Source: Dryocola sp031988645
Lineage (GTDB): Bacteria > Pseudomonadota > Gammaproteobacteria > Enterobacterales > Enterobacteriaceae
NCBI RefSeq assembly: GCF_051307045.1
Contig: NZ_CP150452.1
Span: 1,860,001 to 1,924,000 of the forward strand
DNA: 64,000 nt
Reading direction: 5' to 3'
Both the position numbers and the translations under genes were made by a program. How positions within the stretch are numbered: position 1 is the first letter of the stretch; every line of letters begins with the position of its first letter. This document shows positions 27,214-39,577 of the stretch, one piece after another. The notes under the pieces are model-generated. The model saw nothing but the letters and a program-made list of their open reading frames with translations, ran no database searches and was not told the DNA's origin.

Positions 27214-27804
27214 TTAGTAGTCAATCCCGGCTTGCGCCTTCACGCCCGCGTCAAAAGCATGCTTCACCGGACGCAGTTCGCTGACCGTATCGGCCAGCTC
27301 GAGAATATCCCGGTGGCAGCCGCGGCCGGTGATAATCACCGTCTGCTGCGCAGGGCGCTGCCGGAGCGCATCCAGCACCTCCTGCAGCGGCAGATAATCA
27401 TAGGCGACCATATAGGTGATTTCATCGAGGATCACCATATCCAGCGAGCCGTCCGCCAGCATGCGTCTGGCGTGTTGCCAGACGGCAAGGCACGCTTCGC
27501 TATCCGTTTCGCGGTTCTGCGTCTCCCAGGTAAAGCCCGTCGCCATTACCTGAAACTCCACGCCGTGCGGCTCAAGTAAATTCCGCTCGCCGTTCGGCCA
27601 CTGGCCCTTAATAAACTGGATGACGCCGACTTTTTTACCGTGGCCGACGGCGCGGGCGGCGGTGCCAAACGCCGCTGTGGTTTTGCCTTTCCCGTTGCCG
27701 GTAAACACAATTAAAATGCCACGCTCCTGCTGGGCCGCTTCAATGCGGGCGTCAACTTTTTCTTTCTGGCGCTGGGCCCGCTGCTGGTAACGATCGTCGC
27801 TCAT
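27214..27804 (-). CDS. btuR: Cob(I)yrinic acid a,c-diamide adenosyltransferase BtuR (CobO)
   Basis: The 196-residue enzyme adenosylates corrinoids with ATP to form the coenzyme B12 upper ligand. The P-loop is VFTGNGKGKTTAAFGTAARA, and a second conserved block is LDMVILDEITYMVAYDYL. Length and sequence match E. coli BtuR (also named CobA or CobO). Its start overlaps the yciK stop by four bases, as in E. coli. Confidence 0.95.
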   Translation of the reverse strand: MSDDRYQQRAQRQKEKVDARIEAAQQERGILIVFTGNGKGKTTAAFGTAARAVGHGKKVGVIQFIKGQWPNGERNLLEPHGVEFQVMATGFTWETQNRETDSEACLAVWQHARRMLADGSLDMVILDEITYMVAYDYLPLQEVLDALRQRPAQQTVIITGRGCHRDILELADTVSELRPVKHAFDAGVKAQAGIDY

Positions 27805-28562
27805 TCGGAAATTCCTGGTTTACGGTTAGGCTGGGCGTCAAAGCTCATGCCGGTTTTGCGACGGCTGTCGTCGCCCATCAGCCACAGATAGAGCGGCATT
27901 AAATCACGCGGCGTTTTAAGCTTTGCGGGATCTTCGGTTGGAAAGGCGCTGGCCCGCATTGCGGTGCGCGTACCGCCCGGATTGATGCAGTTCACGCGCA
28001 GGTTTTGCTGCTTATACTCTTCTGCCAGCACCTGCATCATGCCTTCGGTGGCAAATTTTGATGCGGCGTAGGCGCCCCAGCCGGCGCGGCCCTGGCGGCC
28101 AACGCTCGAGGTGGTGAACACCAGCGAGCCCGCGTCGGATTTCAGCAACAGCGGCAGCAGGGCCTGGGTAAGGAAGAAGGTGGCGTTGACGTTTACCTGC
28201 ATCACGTTCTGCCAGGTTTGCGGATCTTGCTGGCTCATCGGCACCACATCGCCGAGGATGCCCGCGTTATGCAGCACGCCGTCCAGACGAGGCGCCAGGC
28301 CGGCGACCCTCTGCGCCAGCCGCTCACAATCCTGCGGGGTGGCGGTCAGCAGATCCAGGGTAAACCAGTGCGGCGTGCCGCCGGACTGATGTTGTAACTC
28401 TTGCGCCACGGCGCGCAGCTTATCTTCGTTGCGTCCGAGCAGGATAACGCTCGCGCCGTAGCGCGCATAAGTCAGCGCCGCTTCGCGGCCGATGCCGTCG
28501 CTGGCGCCGGTGACCAGGATAATGCGGTTGCGCAGTAAATCGGTTTTCGGTTGGTAATGCAA
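27801..28562 (-). CDS. yciK: Short-chain dehydrogenase/reductase YciK
   Basis: This 253-residue classical SDR oxidoreductase has the nucleotide-binding motif VTGASDGIGREAAL, the NAGILG motif, and a catalytic Ser-Tyr-Lys set in FTTSSVGRQGRAGWGAYAAS and the following K. The physiological substrate is not established in E. coli. It is upstream of and overlaps btuR and is divergent from sohB. Confidence 0.93.
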   Translation of the reverse strand: MHYQPKTDLLRNRIILVTGASDGIGREAALTYARYGASVILLGRNEDKLRAVAQELQHQSGGTPHWFTLDLLTATPQDCERLAQRVAGLAPRLDGVLHNAGILGDVVPMSQQDPQTWQNVMQVNVNATFFLTQALLPLLLKSDAGSLVFTTSSVGRQGRAGWGAYAASKFATEGMMQVLAEEYKQQNLRVNCINPGGTRTAMRASAFPTEDPAKLKTPRDLMPLYLWLMGDDSRRKTGMSFDAQPNRKPGISE

Positions 28563-28826
28563 AATTCACTCCTCGCGCGATGCAGGCGGCGGCTCGCGTC
28601 TTATTTCTCGTGGTTTTTGGTACACAGGGCTTTATGCCTGAAAGGCAGGGGCATTTCAATCGGCCGCCGGGAGACATTCCCGCTGGTTAACATTTTGCAA
28701 AGGTTTCGCCGGTTTACATTCGTACCGCAGGCCGCCGCGCAGCATTTAGAGTTGCATGCAGACGCGAAGCGCCCGCTCGGGTACACTGCACCTTATGATT
28801 AATGCTCTGAAATTAAGGCGGAATAC

Positions 28827-29876
28827 GTGGATTTTATTGCGAACTATGGATTGTTTCTGGCCAAAATCGTCACCGTTGTCGTGGCGATCGCGGCCATAGC
28901 TACTATTGTGGTCAACGTTGCCCAGCGTAAAAAGCATCATCACGGCGAGCTGCGTCTGAGCAACTTAAGCGAACAGTATCAGGAGATGCGCGAAGAGATG
29001 CAGGTCGCGCGTCTTGACCATCATCAGCAAAAGCTCTGGCATAAAGGCCAGAAGAAAAAGCACAGGCTCGAGGCAAAACAGGCTAAGGCGCGCGCTAAGC
29101 GCGGCGAAACCAGCAGCTCTGACAAGCCGACCCTCTACGTGCTGGATTTTAAAGGCAGTATGGACGCTCACGAGGTGACGTCTTTGCGCGAAGAGATAAC
29201 CGCGGTGCTGGCGGTGGTTAAGCCTGAAGACGAGGTCCTGCTGCGCCTGGAAAGCCCGGGCGGGGTGGTGCACGGCTATGGTCTTGCGGCCTCGCAGCTA
29301 CAGCGCCTGCGCGAGCATAAAGTGCGTCTGACCGTGGCCGTTGACAAGGTCGCAGCCAGCGGAGGCTATATGATGGCCTGCGTGGCGGACCGCATCGTTG
29401 CCGCGCCGTTTTCTATTATTGGCTCCATCGGCGTGGTGGCGCAGGTGCCGAACTTCCATCGCCTGTTAAAGCGTAATGATATCGACGTGGAATTGCACAC
29501 CGCGGGGCAATACAAGCGCACCCTGACGCTGTTTGGCGAGAACACCGAGCAGGGCCGCGAGAAGTTCCGCGAAGACCTGAACGAAACCCATCTCCTCTTT
29601 AAGCATTTCGTGCATGAAATGCGCCCGGCGCTGGATATTGACGCCGTGGCCACCGGCGAACACTGGTACGGCCTGCAGGCAAAAGAAAAAGGGCTGGTGG
29701 ATGAGGTCAGCACCAGCGACGATCTGCTGATTGGCCTGATGAAAAACCATGAGGTCATCGGCGTGCGCTTTACCCGTCGTAAAAAAATGATGGAAAGGTT
29801 TACCGGCAGCGCGGCAAACAGTCTCGATCGCCTGTTGCTCCGCTGGTGGCAGCGCGGCGAAAAACCGCTATGGTAA
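28827..29876 (+). CDS. sohB: Inner-membrane S49 peptidase SohB
   Basis: The 349-residue SppA-family protease has one N-terminal membrane anchor (residues about 8-30) followed by a charged coiled stretch rich in K and Q. The S49 domain includes DKVAASGGYMMAC (serine nucleophile) and the conserved GQYKRTLTLFGENTEQGREK. Length equals E. coli SohB. In E. coli it suppresses htrA (degP) loss when overproduced. It is divergent from yciK and converges on yciN. Confidence 0.94.
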   Translation: MDFIANYGLFLAKIVTVVVAIAAIATIVVNVAQRKKHHHGELRLSNLSEQYQEMREEMQVARLDHHQQKLWHKGQKKKHRLEAKQAKARAKRGETSSSDKPTLYVLDFKGSMDAHEVTSLREEITAVLAVVKPEDEVLLRLESPGGVVHGYGLAASQLQRLREHKVRLTVAVDKVAASGGYMMACVADRIVAAPFSIIGSIGVVAQVPNFHRLLKRNDIDVELHTAGQYKRTLTLFGENTEQGREKFREDLNETHLLFKHFVHEMRPALDIDAVATGEHWYGLQAKEKGLVDEVSTSDDLLIGLMKNHEVIGVRFTRRKKMMERFTGSAANSLDRLLLRWWQRGEKPLW

Positions 29877-29886
29877 ATAGAGGTTT

Positions 29887-29915
29887 AAAAAGCGGGGCCT
29901 GCGGCCTCGCTTTTT
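29887..29915. terminator. Shared terminator of sohB and yciN
   Basis: AAAAAGCGGGGCC pairs with GGCCTCGCTTTTT around a short loop, with A and T tracts on the two sides. It can stop transcription from both directions. Confidence 0.75.
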
Positions 29916-29918
29916 GTT

Positions 29919-30170
29919 TTAGTCCTGCAGATGGTATTTCTCGGACATCACGTGGGCGAGGTGCTTGAACATATTAAATACCGCCGTGCTTTTCGGGGTG
30001 GGCAGACCTTGTTCATCAAGGAAATACTCGCCGCGAAAGACCAGCACGCCACTCTTTTGCTCAACGCCCGTGGCTTCCATACCCTGGATAAAATCTTCAT
30101 GTTCGCGAATGATTTTATTGGCCTCGGCCAGCAGCGTTTCGCGGTCGACAGGCTGAGTTGTAGTTTGCAT
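29919..30170 (-). CDS. yciN: DUF2498 protein YciN
   Basis: This 83-residue soluble protein matches E. coli YciN in length and position between sohB and topA. The protein runs from MQTTTQPVDRETLLAEANKI to a C-terminal HVMSEKYHLQD. The function is unknown. It is transcribed divergently from topA. Confidence 0.93.
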   Translation of the reverse strand: MQTTTQPVDRETLLAEANKIIREHEDFIQGMEATGVEQKSGVLVFRGEYFLDEQGLPTPKSTAVFNMFKHLAHVMSEKYHLQD

Positions 30171-30575
30171 GTTGTCTCCTCCAAAAAACTGGCGCTAGTG
30201 TACGTCCACAAGAGCCTCAGGGGCAATATCTCCTTGTAAACCGCAGGCCCACAAAAAAGTTAACCGTGCTGGCGGGAATGCGTATTGCATGCTAATAAAG
30301 TTGCGTATCGGATTTTATCAGGTAGAGTGTGACGCTTTCGCAAATCTGGCAACGGAATTGCTTGACATTCAACCAAACTTCCGTCGTGCTATGTCACCTG
30401 CACGAAAAACTCGGTAACTCAATCACCTGCGTTGGCGCGGCTTTCAGCCCGGTGTTTTGAAAAAAGAGTTGATCTCCTTTGATGCTGTCGCAATATAAAA
30501 AAAGGCGCACCGCAAGCGGGAGAATGAGACTGCGTGCGACGTATTCTGGATGAATTAAATTAGGTAAAGGTGAAT
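30171..30575 (+). promoter_or_regulatory. topA: yciN-topA divergent region
   Basis: These 405 bases contain no supported gene. In E. coli the corresponding region carries several topA promoters that respond to supercoiling, heat and growth phase. Here a TTGACA at 30362-30367 is one candidate -35 element and GTAAAGGTGA before the ATG at 30576 gives the ribosome site. I do not see a confident set of individual promoters. Confidence 0.5.
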
Positions 30576-33174
30576 ATGGGTAAAGCTCTCGTCATCGTTG
30601 AGTCCCCGGCAAAAGCCAAAACGATCAACAAATATCTCGGAAACGACTACGTGGTTAAGTCCAGCGTGGGTCATATCCGCGATTTGCCGACCAGTGGATC
30701 AACCACCAAGAAGAGCGCTGACTCTGCCTCCGCCAAAACGACCAAAAAGGTCAAAAAGGATGAACGCGGCGCGCTCGTAAATCGTATGGGAGTCGATCCC
30801 TGGCACGGCTGGGAAGCCCAGTATGAAGTGCTGCCGGGCAAAGAAAAGGTGGTTTCAGAACTGAAATCCCTTGCTGAAAAAGCCGACCATATCTATCTCG
30901 CAACCGACCTTGACCGCGAAGGGGAGGCCCATCGCCTGGCACCTGCGGGAAGTGATCGGCGGCGATGATTCGCGCTACAGCCGCGTGGTGTTTAACGAAA
31001 TCACCAAAAACGCTATCCAGCAGGCTTTTGAAAAGCCGGGCGAACTGAATATTGACCGGGTCAACGCCCAGCAGGCGCGTCGCTTTATGGACCGCGTGGT
31101 GGGTTATATGGTCTCTCCGCTGCTGTGGAAAAAAATCGCCCGCGGGCTTTCCGCCGGCCGCGTGCAATCCGTTGCCGTGCGTCTGGTCGTCGAGCGTGAA
31201 CGTGAGATCAAAGCGTTTGTTCCCGAAGAGTTCTGGGAAATCGACGCCAGCCTGGCCACCCCGGCGGGCGACAGCCTTCCGGTTCAGGTTAGCCACCACA
31301 AAGATAAGCCGTTCCGTCCGGTCAACCGCGAGCAGACCATGGCGGCGGTCAGCGAGCTTGAAAAAGCCCGTTATACCGTTCTTGAGCGCGAGGATAAACC
31401 GACCAGCAGCAAGCCCGGCGCGCCGTTTATTACCTCCACGCTGCAGCAGGCTGCCAGCACCCGTCTTGGTTTTGGCGTGAAAAAAACCATGATGATGGCG
31501 CAGCGCCTGTACGAAGCGGGCCACATCACCTACATGCGTACCGACTCCACCAACCTCAGCCAGGACGCGGTGAGCATGGTGCGTGGTTATATCGGCGAGA
31601 ACTTCGGTAAAAAGTATCTGCCGGCCGATGCTAACCAGTATGCAAGCAAGGAAAACTCACAGGAAGCGCACGAAGCGATTCGTCCATCCGACGTGGGCGT
31701 GGTCGCCGAATCCTTAAAGGATATGGAAGTTGACGCGCAGAAACTCTATCAGCTTATCTGGCGCCAGTTCGTGGCCTGCCAGATGACGCCTGCGCAGTAT
31801 GACTCCACGACCTTAACCGTGGAAGCGGGCGACTACCGCCTGAAAGCCCGTGGTCGTATCCTGCGCTTTGACGGCTGGACGAAGGTCATGCCTGCGCTGC
31901 GTAAAGGCGATGAGGATCGCACGCTGCCGGCGGTCAATAAAGGCGACGTGATGTCGCTGATTGAACTGACCCCGGGCCAGCACTTTACCAAGCCGCCGGC
32001 TCGCTTTAGCGAAGCGTCGTTGGTCAAAGAGCTTGAAAAGCGCGGCATCGGCCGTCCTTCTACCTATGCGTCCATTATCTCCACAATCCAGGATCGTGGC
32101 TATGTGCGCGTGGAGAACCGTCGTTTTTACGCCGAGAAAATGGGCGAGATCGTCACCGATCGTCTGGAAGAAAACTTCCGCGAGCTGATGAACTACGACT
32201 TTACCGCGCAGATGGAAAACAACCTCGACCAGGTGGCTAACAACCAGGCCGAGTGGAAAGGCGTGCTGGACGAATTCTTCAGCGACTTCAGCGGCCAGCT
32301 TGAGAAAGCCGAGCAGGATCCGGAAGAGGGCGGCATGCGCCCGAACCAGATGGTGCTCACCAGCATCGACTGTCCGACCTGCGGGCGCAAGATGGGTATC
32401 CGTACCGCAAGCACCGGGGTGTTCCTTGGCTGCTCCGGCTATGCGCTGCCGCCGAAAGAGCGCTGCAAAACCACCATTAACCTGGTGCCGGAAAACGAAG
32501 TGCTTAACGTCCTTGAGGGCGATGACGCGGAAACCAACGCGCTGCGTGCGAAACGTCGTTGCGCCAAATGCGGCACGGCGATGGACAGCTACCTTATCGA
32601 TCCTAAACGCAAGCTGCACGTGTGCGGTAACAACCCGACCTGCGACGGCTACGAAATCGAAGAGGGCGAGTTCCGCATCAAGGGCTATGACGGCCCGATC
32701 GTCGAATGCGAAAAATGTGGTTCTGAAATGCATCTGAAAATGGGGCGTTTCGGTAAGTACATGGCCTGCACCAACGATGACTGCAAGAACACGCGTAAGA
32801 TCCTGCGTAACGGCGAAGTGGCTCCGCCGAAAGAAGATCCGGTTCCGTTGCCGGAACTGCCTTGTGAAAAATCGGACGCCTACTTTGTTCTGCGCGACGG
32901 CGCGGCGGGCGTCTTCCTGGCAGCTAACACCTTCCCTAAATCGCGTGAAACCCGCGCGCCGTTAGTCGAAGAGCTGTACCGCTTCCGTGACCGCCTGCCG
33001 GAAAAGCTGCGCTATCTGGCCGACGCGCCGCAGCAGGATGCGGAAGGCAATAAATCCGTCGTCCGCTTTAGCCGCAAGACTAAGCAGCAGTACGTTTCCT
33101 CAGAAAAAGAGGGCAAAGCGACCGGCTGGTCCGCCTTCTTTATCGACGGCAAATGGGTTGAAGGGAAGAAATAA
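30576..33174 (+). CDS. topA: DNA topoisomerase I TopA (frameshifted in this sequence)
   Basis: This type IA topoisomerase relaxes negative supercoils and is normally essential or nearly so. The Toprim part (GKALVIVESPAKAKTI, ATDLDREGEA) and the rest (from IAWHLREVIGGDDSRYS) lie in different frames. The cause is one extra C in the AGGCCCA at 30926-30930 (expected AGGCCAT). The corrected length is 865 residues, as in E. coli. The active-site tyrosine is in ITYMRTDSTNLS. Three tetracysteine zinc-ribbon modules (CPTCGRKM, CAKCGTAMD, CEKCGSEMH) end the protein. A true null is implausible, which supports a consensus error. Confidence 0.95.
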
Positions 33175-33190
33175 CCTTCCTTAACCACTG

Positions 33191-33218
33191 AAACCGGGGC
33201 CCGCGCTCCGGTTTTTTC
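33191..33218 (+). terminator. Terminator after topA
   Basis: AAACCGG and CCGGTTT flank a G/C-rich loop, followed by a T run. Confidence 0.8.
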
Positions 33219-33374
33219 TCTCTTCTTATATAACCTCTTTATTATTTTTTCTTCCCATCTATACAGAGAAGATATAACTGATATAGTGGCTTTAGCGCAT
33301 ATCCTTTTTAATCTCATAGCGTCTTACTCCCCGTACCGCCTGCGTTGGGGGCGTTTTGACCTGGATGGTAAGTC

Positions 33375-34349
33375 ATGAAACTACAGCAGCTTCGTTATAT
33401 CGTTGAGGTGGTCAACCACAATCTTAACGTCTCGTCGACGGCGGAAGGGCTCTACACTTCTCAGCCGGGCATCAGTAAACAAGTGCGGATGCTGGAAGAT
33501 GAGCTGGGTATTCAGATTTTTGCCCGCAGCGGCAAACATCTTACCCAGGTCACGCCTGCCGGGCAGGAGATTATCCGTATCGCCCGTGAAGTGCTCTCAA
33601 AAGTCGACGCCATTAAATCCGTTGCCGGCGAACATACCTGGCCGGACAAAGGCTCTTTATACGTCGCCACGACGCATACCCAGGCTCGCTACGCGCTGCC
33701 GGGCGTCATCAAAGGCTTTATAGAACGCTACCCTCGCGTTTCGCTGCATATGCATCAGGGGTCGCCGACGCAGATCGCGGAGGCCGTCTCTAAGGGTAAT
33801 GCGGATTTCGCCATCGCCACCGAAGCGCTGCATCTGTACGACGATCTGGTGATGCTGCCGTGCTACCACTGGAACCGCTCGATCGTCGTCACCCCGGAGC
33901 ACCCGCTGGCGTCGAAGGAATCCGTCACCATCGAGGAGCTGGCTCAGTATCCGCTGGTTACCTATACCTTCGGCTTTACCGGCCGTTCTGAGCTGGATAC
34001 CGCGTTCAACCGCGCCGGTTTAACCCCGCGTATCGTCTTTACCGCAACCGATGCGGACGTCATTAAAACCTACGTGCGCCTTGGTTTAGGCGTAGGGGTA
34101 ATCGCCAGCATGGCCGTCGATCCCGTCTCCGACCCTGATTTGGTACGTATCGAGGCGCAGGGGGTGTTCAGCCACAGCACCACCAAAATCGGTTTTCGCC
34201 GCAGCACCTTCCTGCGCAGCTATATGTATGATTTTATTCAACGCTTCGCCCCGCACCTGACGCGTGACGTGGTCGATACCGCCGTGGCCTTAAGGTCCAA
34301 TGAGGATATCGAAGCGATGTTTAAAGATATTAAATTACCCGCCAAATAA
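33375..34349 (+). CDS. cysB: LysR-type regulator CysB
   Basis: This is the 324-residue master activator of cysteine biosynthesis and sulphur uptake, which uses N-acetylserine as inducer. The N-terminal helix-turn-helix is MKLQQLRYIVEVVNHNLNVS, with GLYTSQPGISKQVRMLEDEL next, and a substrate-binding-protein-like effector domain follows. Length equals that of E. coli CysB, and the topA-cysB order is conserved. Confidence 0.96.
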   Translation: MKLQQLRYIVEVVNHNLNVSSTAEGLYTSQPGISKQVRMLEDELGIQIFARSGKHLTQVTPAGQEIIRIAREVLSKVDAIKSVAGEHTWPDKGSLYVATTHTQARYALPGVIKGFIERYPRVSLHMHQGSPTQIAEAVSKGNADFAIATEALHLYDDLVMLPCYHWNRSIVVTPEHPLASKESVTIEELAQYPLVTYTFGFTGRSELDTAFNRAGLTPRIVFTATDADVIKTYVRLGLGVGVIASMAVDPVSDPDLVRIEAQGVFSHSTTKIGFRRSTFLRSYMYDFIQRFAPHLTRDVVDTAVALRSNEDIEAMFKDIKLPAK

Positions 34350-34686
34350 TTCCATCTGGTATCTTCTCCGCCCGGAGAAGATACCGTTTTTAATCCCCGC
34401 GAATAAATAAGAATGACTCTCATCGCGTTTTATATCCGCCGCCCCGGCTTATCCTTATTATCACGATGGTTAATCTGTCTCTATTATGAGACAGGCGTAG
34501 ATAATAATTAACCGCAGCGCAAATGTGACACTTCAATAATTTATTTCATGTCAAAAGATTAAATCTTTTCTTGTAAACAGTGAGCAAATTTGCTGGCTTT
34601 TGCGCTAGAGTTTCTTTAGGATTAATCCCAACGGACGATTGCTTATAACGATTGTTAACAAGTTTATGATAAGTGGTGTCGATTGT
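34350..34686 (+). other. cysB-ymiA intergenic region
   Basis: These 337 bases are AT-rich and contain no supported gene. A 12-bp palindrome AGCAAATTTGCT lies at 34583-34594, about 90 bases before ymiA, and may be a regulatory site. No terminator with a clear T run was seen directly after cysB, though CCGCCCGGAG sequences at 34369-34380 could form a weak hairpin. Confidence 0.4.
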
Positions 34687-34827
34687 ATGAGGTTAGCAAT
34701 GCCTTCAGGAAGTGAACAACCGCAAAGGGATCCGGAGCTTAAACGCAAAGCCTGGCTGGCGGTATTTCTGGTCTCAGGCCTGTTCTGGCTGGTCGTTGCG
34801 CTAGTGGCCTGGCGCTATTGGAGCTAA
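34687..34827 (+). CDS. ymiA: Small membrane protein YmiA
   Basis: This 46-residue protein (MRLAMPSGSEQPQRDPELKR, then a single helix AWLAVFLVSGLFWLVVALVA) matches E. coli YmiA. ATG 34687 is the conserved start. It has a cytosolic charged N-terminus and one membrane span. Function is unknown. It is followed at once by yciX, whose start is three bases past its stop. Confidence 0.85.
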   Translation: MRLAMPSGSEQPQRDPELKRKAWLAVFLVSGLFWLVVALVAWRYWS

Positions 34828-34829
34828 AA

Positions 34830-35001
34830 ATGGCAACGCCCGGGCAGGTCGTGCAGTCAAAAAAAATGTTTCACCAGGATGACAAGCCGGTTCAGAAGCT
34901 GCAAAGGGTTAAAACCCAGCCGCCGGCCCTCCTGGCAGCTGACTCAGCAGCAGCAGGATTTTATCGATTTGATGACCGTCGACGATCACAAAAAACAATA
35001 A
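34830..35001 (+). CDS. yciX: Small protein YciX (frameshifted in this sequence)
   Basis: The frame opens at ATG 34830 with a GGAG site and encodes MATPGQVVQSKKMFHQDD and onward to KTQPPA. It then jumps frame at the GGCCC at 34925-34929. With one C removed it continues SWQLTQQQQDFIDLMTVDDH and ends KKQ at TAA 34999-35001, giving 56 residues. The position after ymiA and before acnA fits E. coli yciX. Function is unknown. It is the smallest of the genes hit by the GGCC indels. Confidence 0.75.
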
Positions 35002-35052
35002 TTACTCATTTTATTTACGTTTAATTAACTTGCGGCGCATCACACTTTTTTA

Positions 35053-35066
35053 TTAACCGCGGTTAA
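35053..35066. promoter_or_regulatory. 14-bp perfect palindrome between yciX and ymiC
   Basis: TTAACCGCGGTTAA is perfectly symmetric and stands about 95 bases before ymiC in an AT-rich gap. It could be an operator; no regulator is recognised. Confidence 0.35.
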
Positions 35067-35159
35067 CAACGTACTACTTAATAACTACGCACAGCAATAC
35101 CCTTCGGGACTGATTATTTAGTCAGCCAGATTGCATATCGTAAATAAAGAGTAATGCTT

Positions 35160-35258
35160 ATGATAAATCACTGCAGTATTAAATACTGGTCATGGCTCGG
35201 CGCTTTTACCGTTTCGGTAGTGTTCTGGGCGCAGCTGATCGCCACCCTCGTAAATTAA
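35160..35258 (+). CDS. ymiC: Small membrane protein YmiC
   Basis: This 32-residue ORF (MINHCSIKYWSWLGAFTVSV, then VFWAQLIATLVN) is a single hydrophobic helix with a Trp-rich start. It resembles E. coli YmiC, a small protein encoded just before acnA. It has AAAGAG upstream of the ATG and a perfect terminator hairpin just after, which marks it as a real transcribed unit. Confidence 0.75.
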   Translation: MINHCSIKYWSWLGAFTVSVVFWAQLIATLVN

Positions 35259-35262
35259 TCTC

Positions 35263-35295
35263 AAAACGCCCCGTGCCTGATGCCGGGGCGTTTTT
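35263..35295 (+). terminator. Terminator after ymiC
   Basis: AAAACGCCCCG pairs perfectly with CGGGGCGTTTT, followed by further T residues. It separates ymiC from the acnA promoter. Confidence 0.85.
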
Positions 35296-35437
35296 CATTT
35301 CCCTGCGTGCATACCCTCCTTTAGCGCCATTTATCAATTCGGGTTGTTATCAAAACGTTACGACATGTTTGTGTTATCTTTAACAGTGACCCTGAATTCA
35401 ATCAGGGCATCGCTATCCCTGGAATTAAGGAGGAGCT

Positions 35438-38114
<2,677 letters not shown>

Positions 38115-38147
38115 GAACAGCGACCGGCAACGGCATTCGGCAACGAT

Positions 38148-38177
38148 AAAGGCAGAGCAATCTGCCTTTATTTTTTT
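38148..38177 (+). terminator. Terminator after acnA
   Basis: AAAGGCAGA pairs with TCTGCCTTT, followed by ATTTTTTT. Confidence 0.85.
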
Positions 38178-38231
38178 AAGCTCGTTTAGCCCGTTAAACA
38201 GAATAGTGAAGCGTTGCTGTGGAGAGCCGCT

Positions 38232-39434
38232 TCAGGTTCGCACCTCTTTTAGCAAGGTCTGAATAACCTGCTCCTGCCTGGCATAATCTCCCTCGCCGAA
38301 AGCGGCGTAGCGCAGCTTGCCCTGCACATCGAAGTAATAGTGGGCGGGCCAGTAGCGGTTGCCGAAGGCGTTCCAGATTTGGTAATGGTTATCGGTTACC
38401 ACCGCATACGGCAGCTGCCATTTATCGACAGCATTTTGCACGGCCCGCGGATTTTTTTCCCAGGGATATTCCGGCGTATGCACGCCAATCACCACCAGCC
38501 CGCGATCTTTGTATTTGTTCGCCCAGTCGCGCACGTGCGGCAGCGCGTGCTGGCAGTTAATGCAGTCGAAGGTCCAGAAATCAACCAGCACCACTTTTCC
38601 CTGCAGCGACTCGGGCGTGGCCGGCGTCCCGTTGAGCCAGGTGGTTCCTCCCGCCAGCGAAGGGATGGCGGCGGCAGGCGCGGGCTGCGCGACGGGCTGC
38701 AGCTTAGCCTCGGGATCCGCGGCGGGAGCGAGAGTCAGCAGCCTCTCTTCAAGCCTGTCCGCAAGGCCGTTTGCCCCCTGAAAAAGACCGTTCATGCCGG
38801 CGGCGTTGAAGGCAACGCAGGCCAGCATCACCGCTCCGGCGAGCTGGCGCAGCCGCGCCATAAACGCGCTTTTCGCCCGCAGGCGCGTCAGGATCCGCTT
38901 GCCGCACAGCCACAGCAGCGCCAGCATCACGACGCAGCCGCTGCCGTACGCGGCCAGCAGCAGCCCGGTGCTGGCCGACGCGTTGCCCGCAAGCGCCGGG
39001 GCGAGTATCGCTCCCAGAATCGGCCCGGCGCAGGGCGACCACAGCAGGCCCACGGCCAGTCCCGCCAGGAAAGCGGAAAGGGCGCCCTGCGCACGATAGC
39101 TCCGCTCATTGATGGCGTTGCCCAGCCGCACCGCCGGGTGCAGCAGCCGTGCGGCGAGGCCCGGGAAGATAAGCGCCAGGGCGGCGACGGCCAGCAAGGC
39201 CAGCGCCAGCCAGCGTCCGACAAGCGTGGTCCGGATAACCCAGTCGCCGGCTACGGTAATCAGCATGGCGACGGCGCTGAACATCGCCACCATACCCAGC
39301 AGCAGGGCGGCAAGGTGGCCTTTTCGCCCGGCGAAACCGGCAAACAGCAGGGGAATGACGGGTAAGGTGCAGGGGCTCAGCAGGCTGATGCCGCCGCCGA
39401 GAAAGGCAATCAGAAGAAACATAGGAAACCTCAC
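38232..39434 (-). CDS. DipZ-like membrane oxidoreductase: CcdA domain fused to thioredoxin-like domain
   Basis: The 400-residue protein joins a CcdA/DsbD-type membrane domain (residues about 1-235) to an extracytoplasmic thioredoxin/TlpA-like domain (about 265-400). The membrane cysteines lie in LLSPCTLPVIP (Cys22) and LLWSPCAGPILG, and the redox pair in WTFDCINCQHALPHV. It lacks the N-terminal alpha domain of DsbD, so it matches the DipZ type. It probably carries electrons from cytoplasmic thioredoxin to periplasmic targets, for example in oxidant defence. It lies head-on with acnA and upstream of a two-component pair, an arrangement absent from the E. coli acnA-ribA interval. Confidence 0.85.
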   Translation of the reverse strand: MRFPMFLLIAFLGGGISLLSPCTLPVIPLLFAGFAGRKGHLAALLLGMVAMFSAVAMLITVAGDWVIRTTLVGRWLALALLAVAALALIFPGLAARLLHPAVRLGNAINERSYRAQGALSAFLAGLAVGLLWSPCAGPILGAILAPALAGNASASTGLLLAAYGSGCVVMLALLWLCGKRILTRLRAKSAFMARLRQLAGAVMLACVAFNAAGMNGLFQGANGLADRLEERLLTLAPAADPEAKLQPVAQPAPAAAIPSLAGGTTWLNGTPATPESLQGKVVLVDFWTFDCINCQHALPHVRDWANKYKDRGLVVIGVHTPEYPWEKNPRAVQNAVDKWQLPYAVVTDNHYQIWNAFGNRYWPAHYYFDVQGKLRYAAFGEGDYARQEQVIQTLLKEVRT

Positions 39435-39577
39435 GAACGCGGAATGGGTGAATGACGTTTACTGCGCTATGGGGCAGCGCTGTCATTACAACCGCCGGTT
39501 GTGTTCGGGATGTTTTGTGAAGCCGCCGGTTTGTCAGCGCGTTTATCCGCAGGGCGGCAGGATACACGGCGATACAA

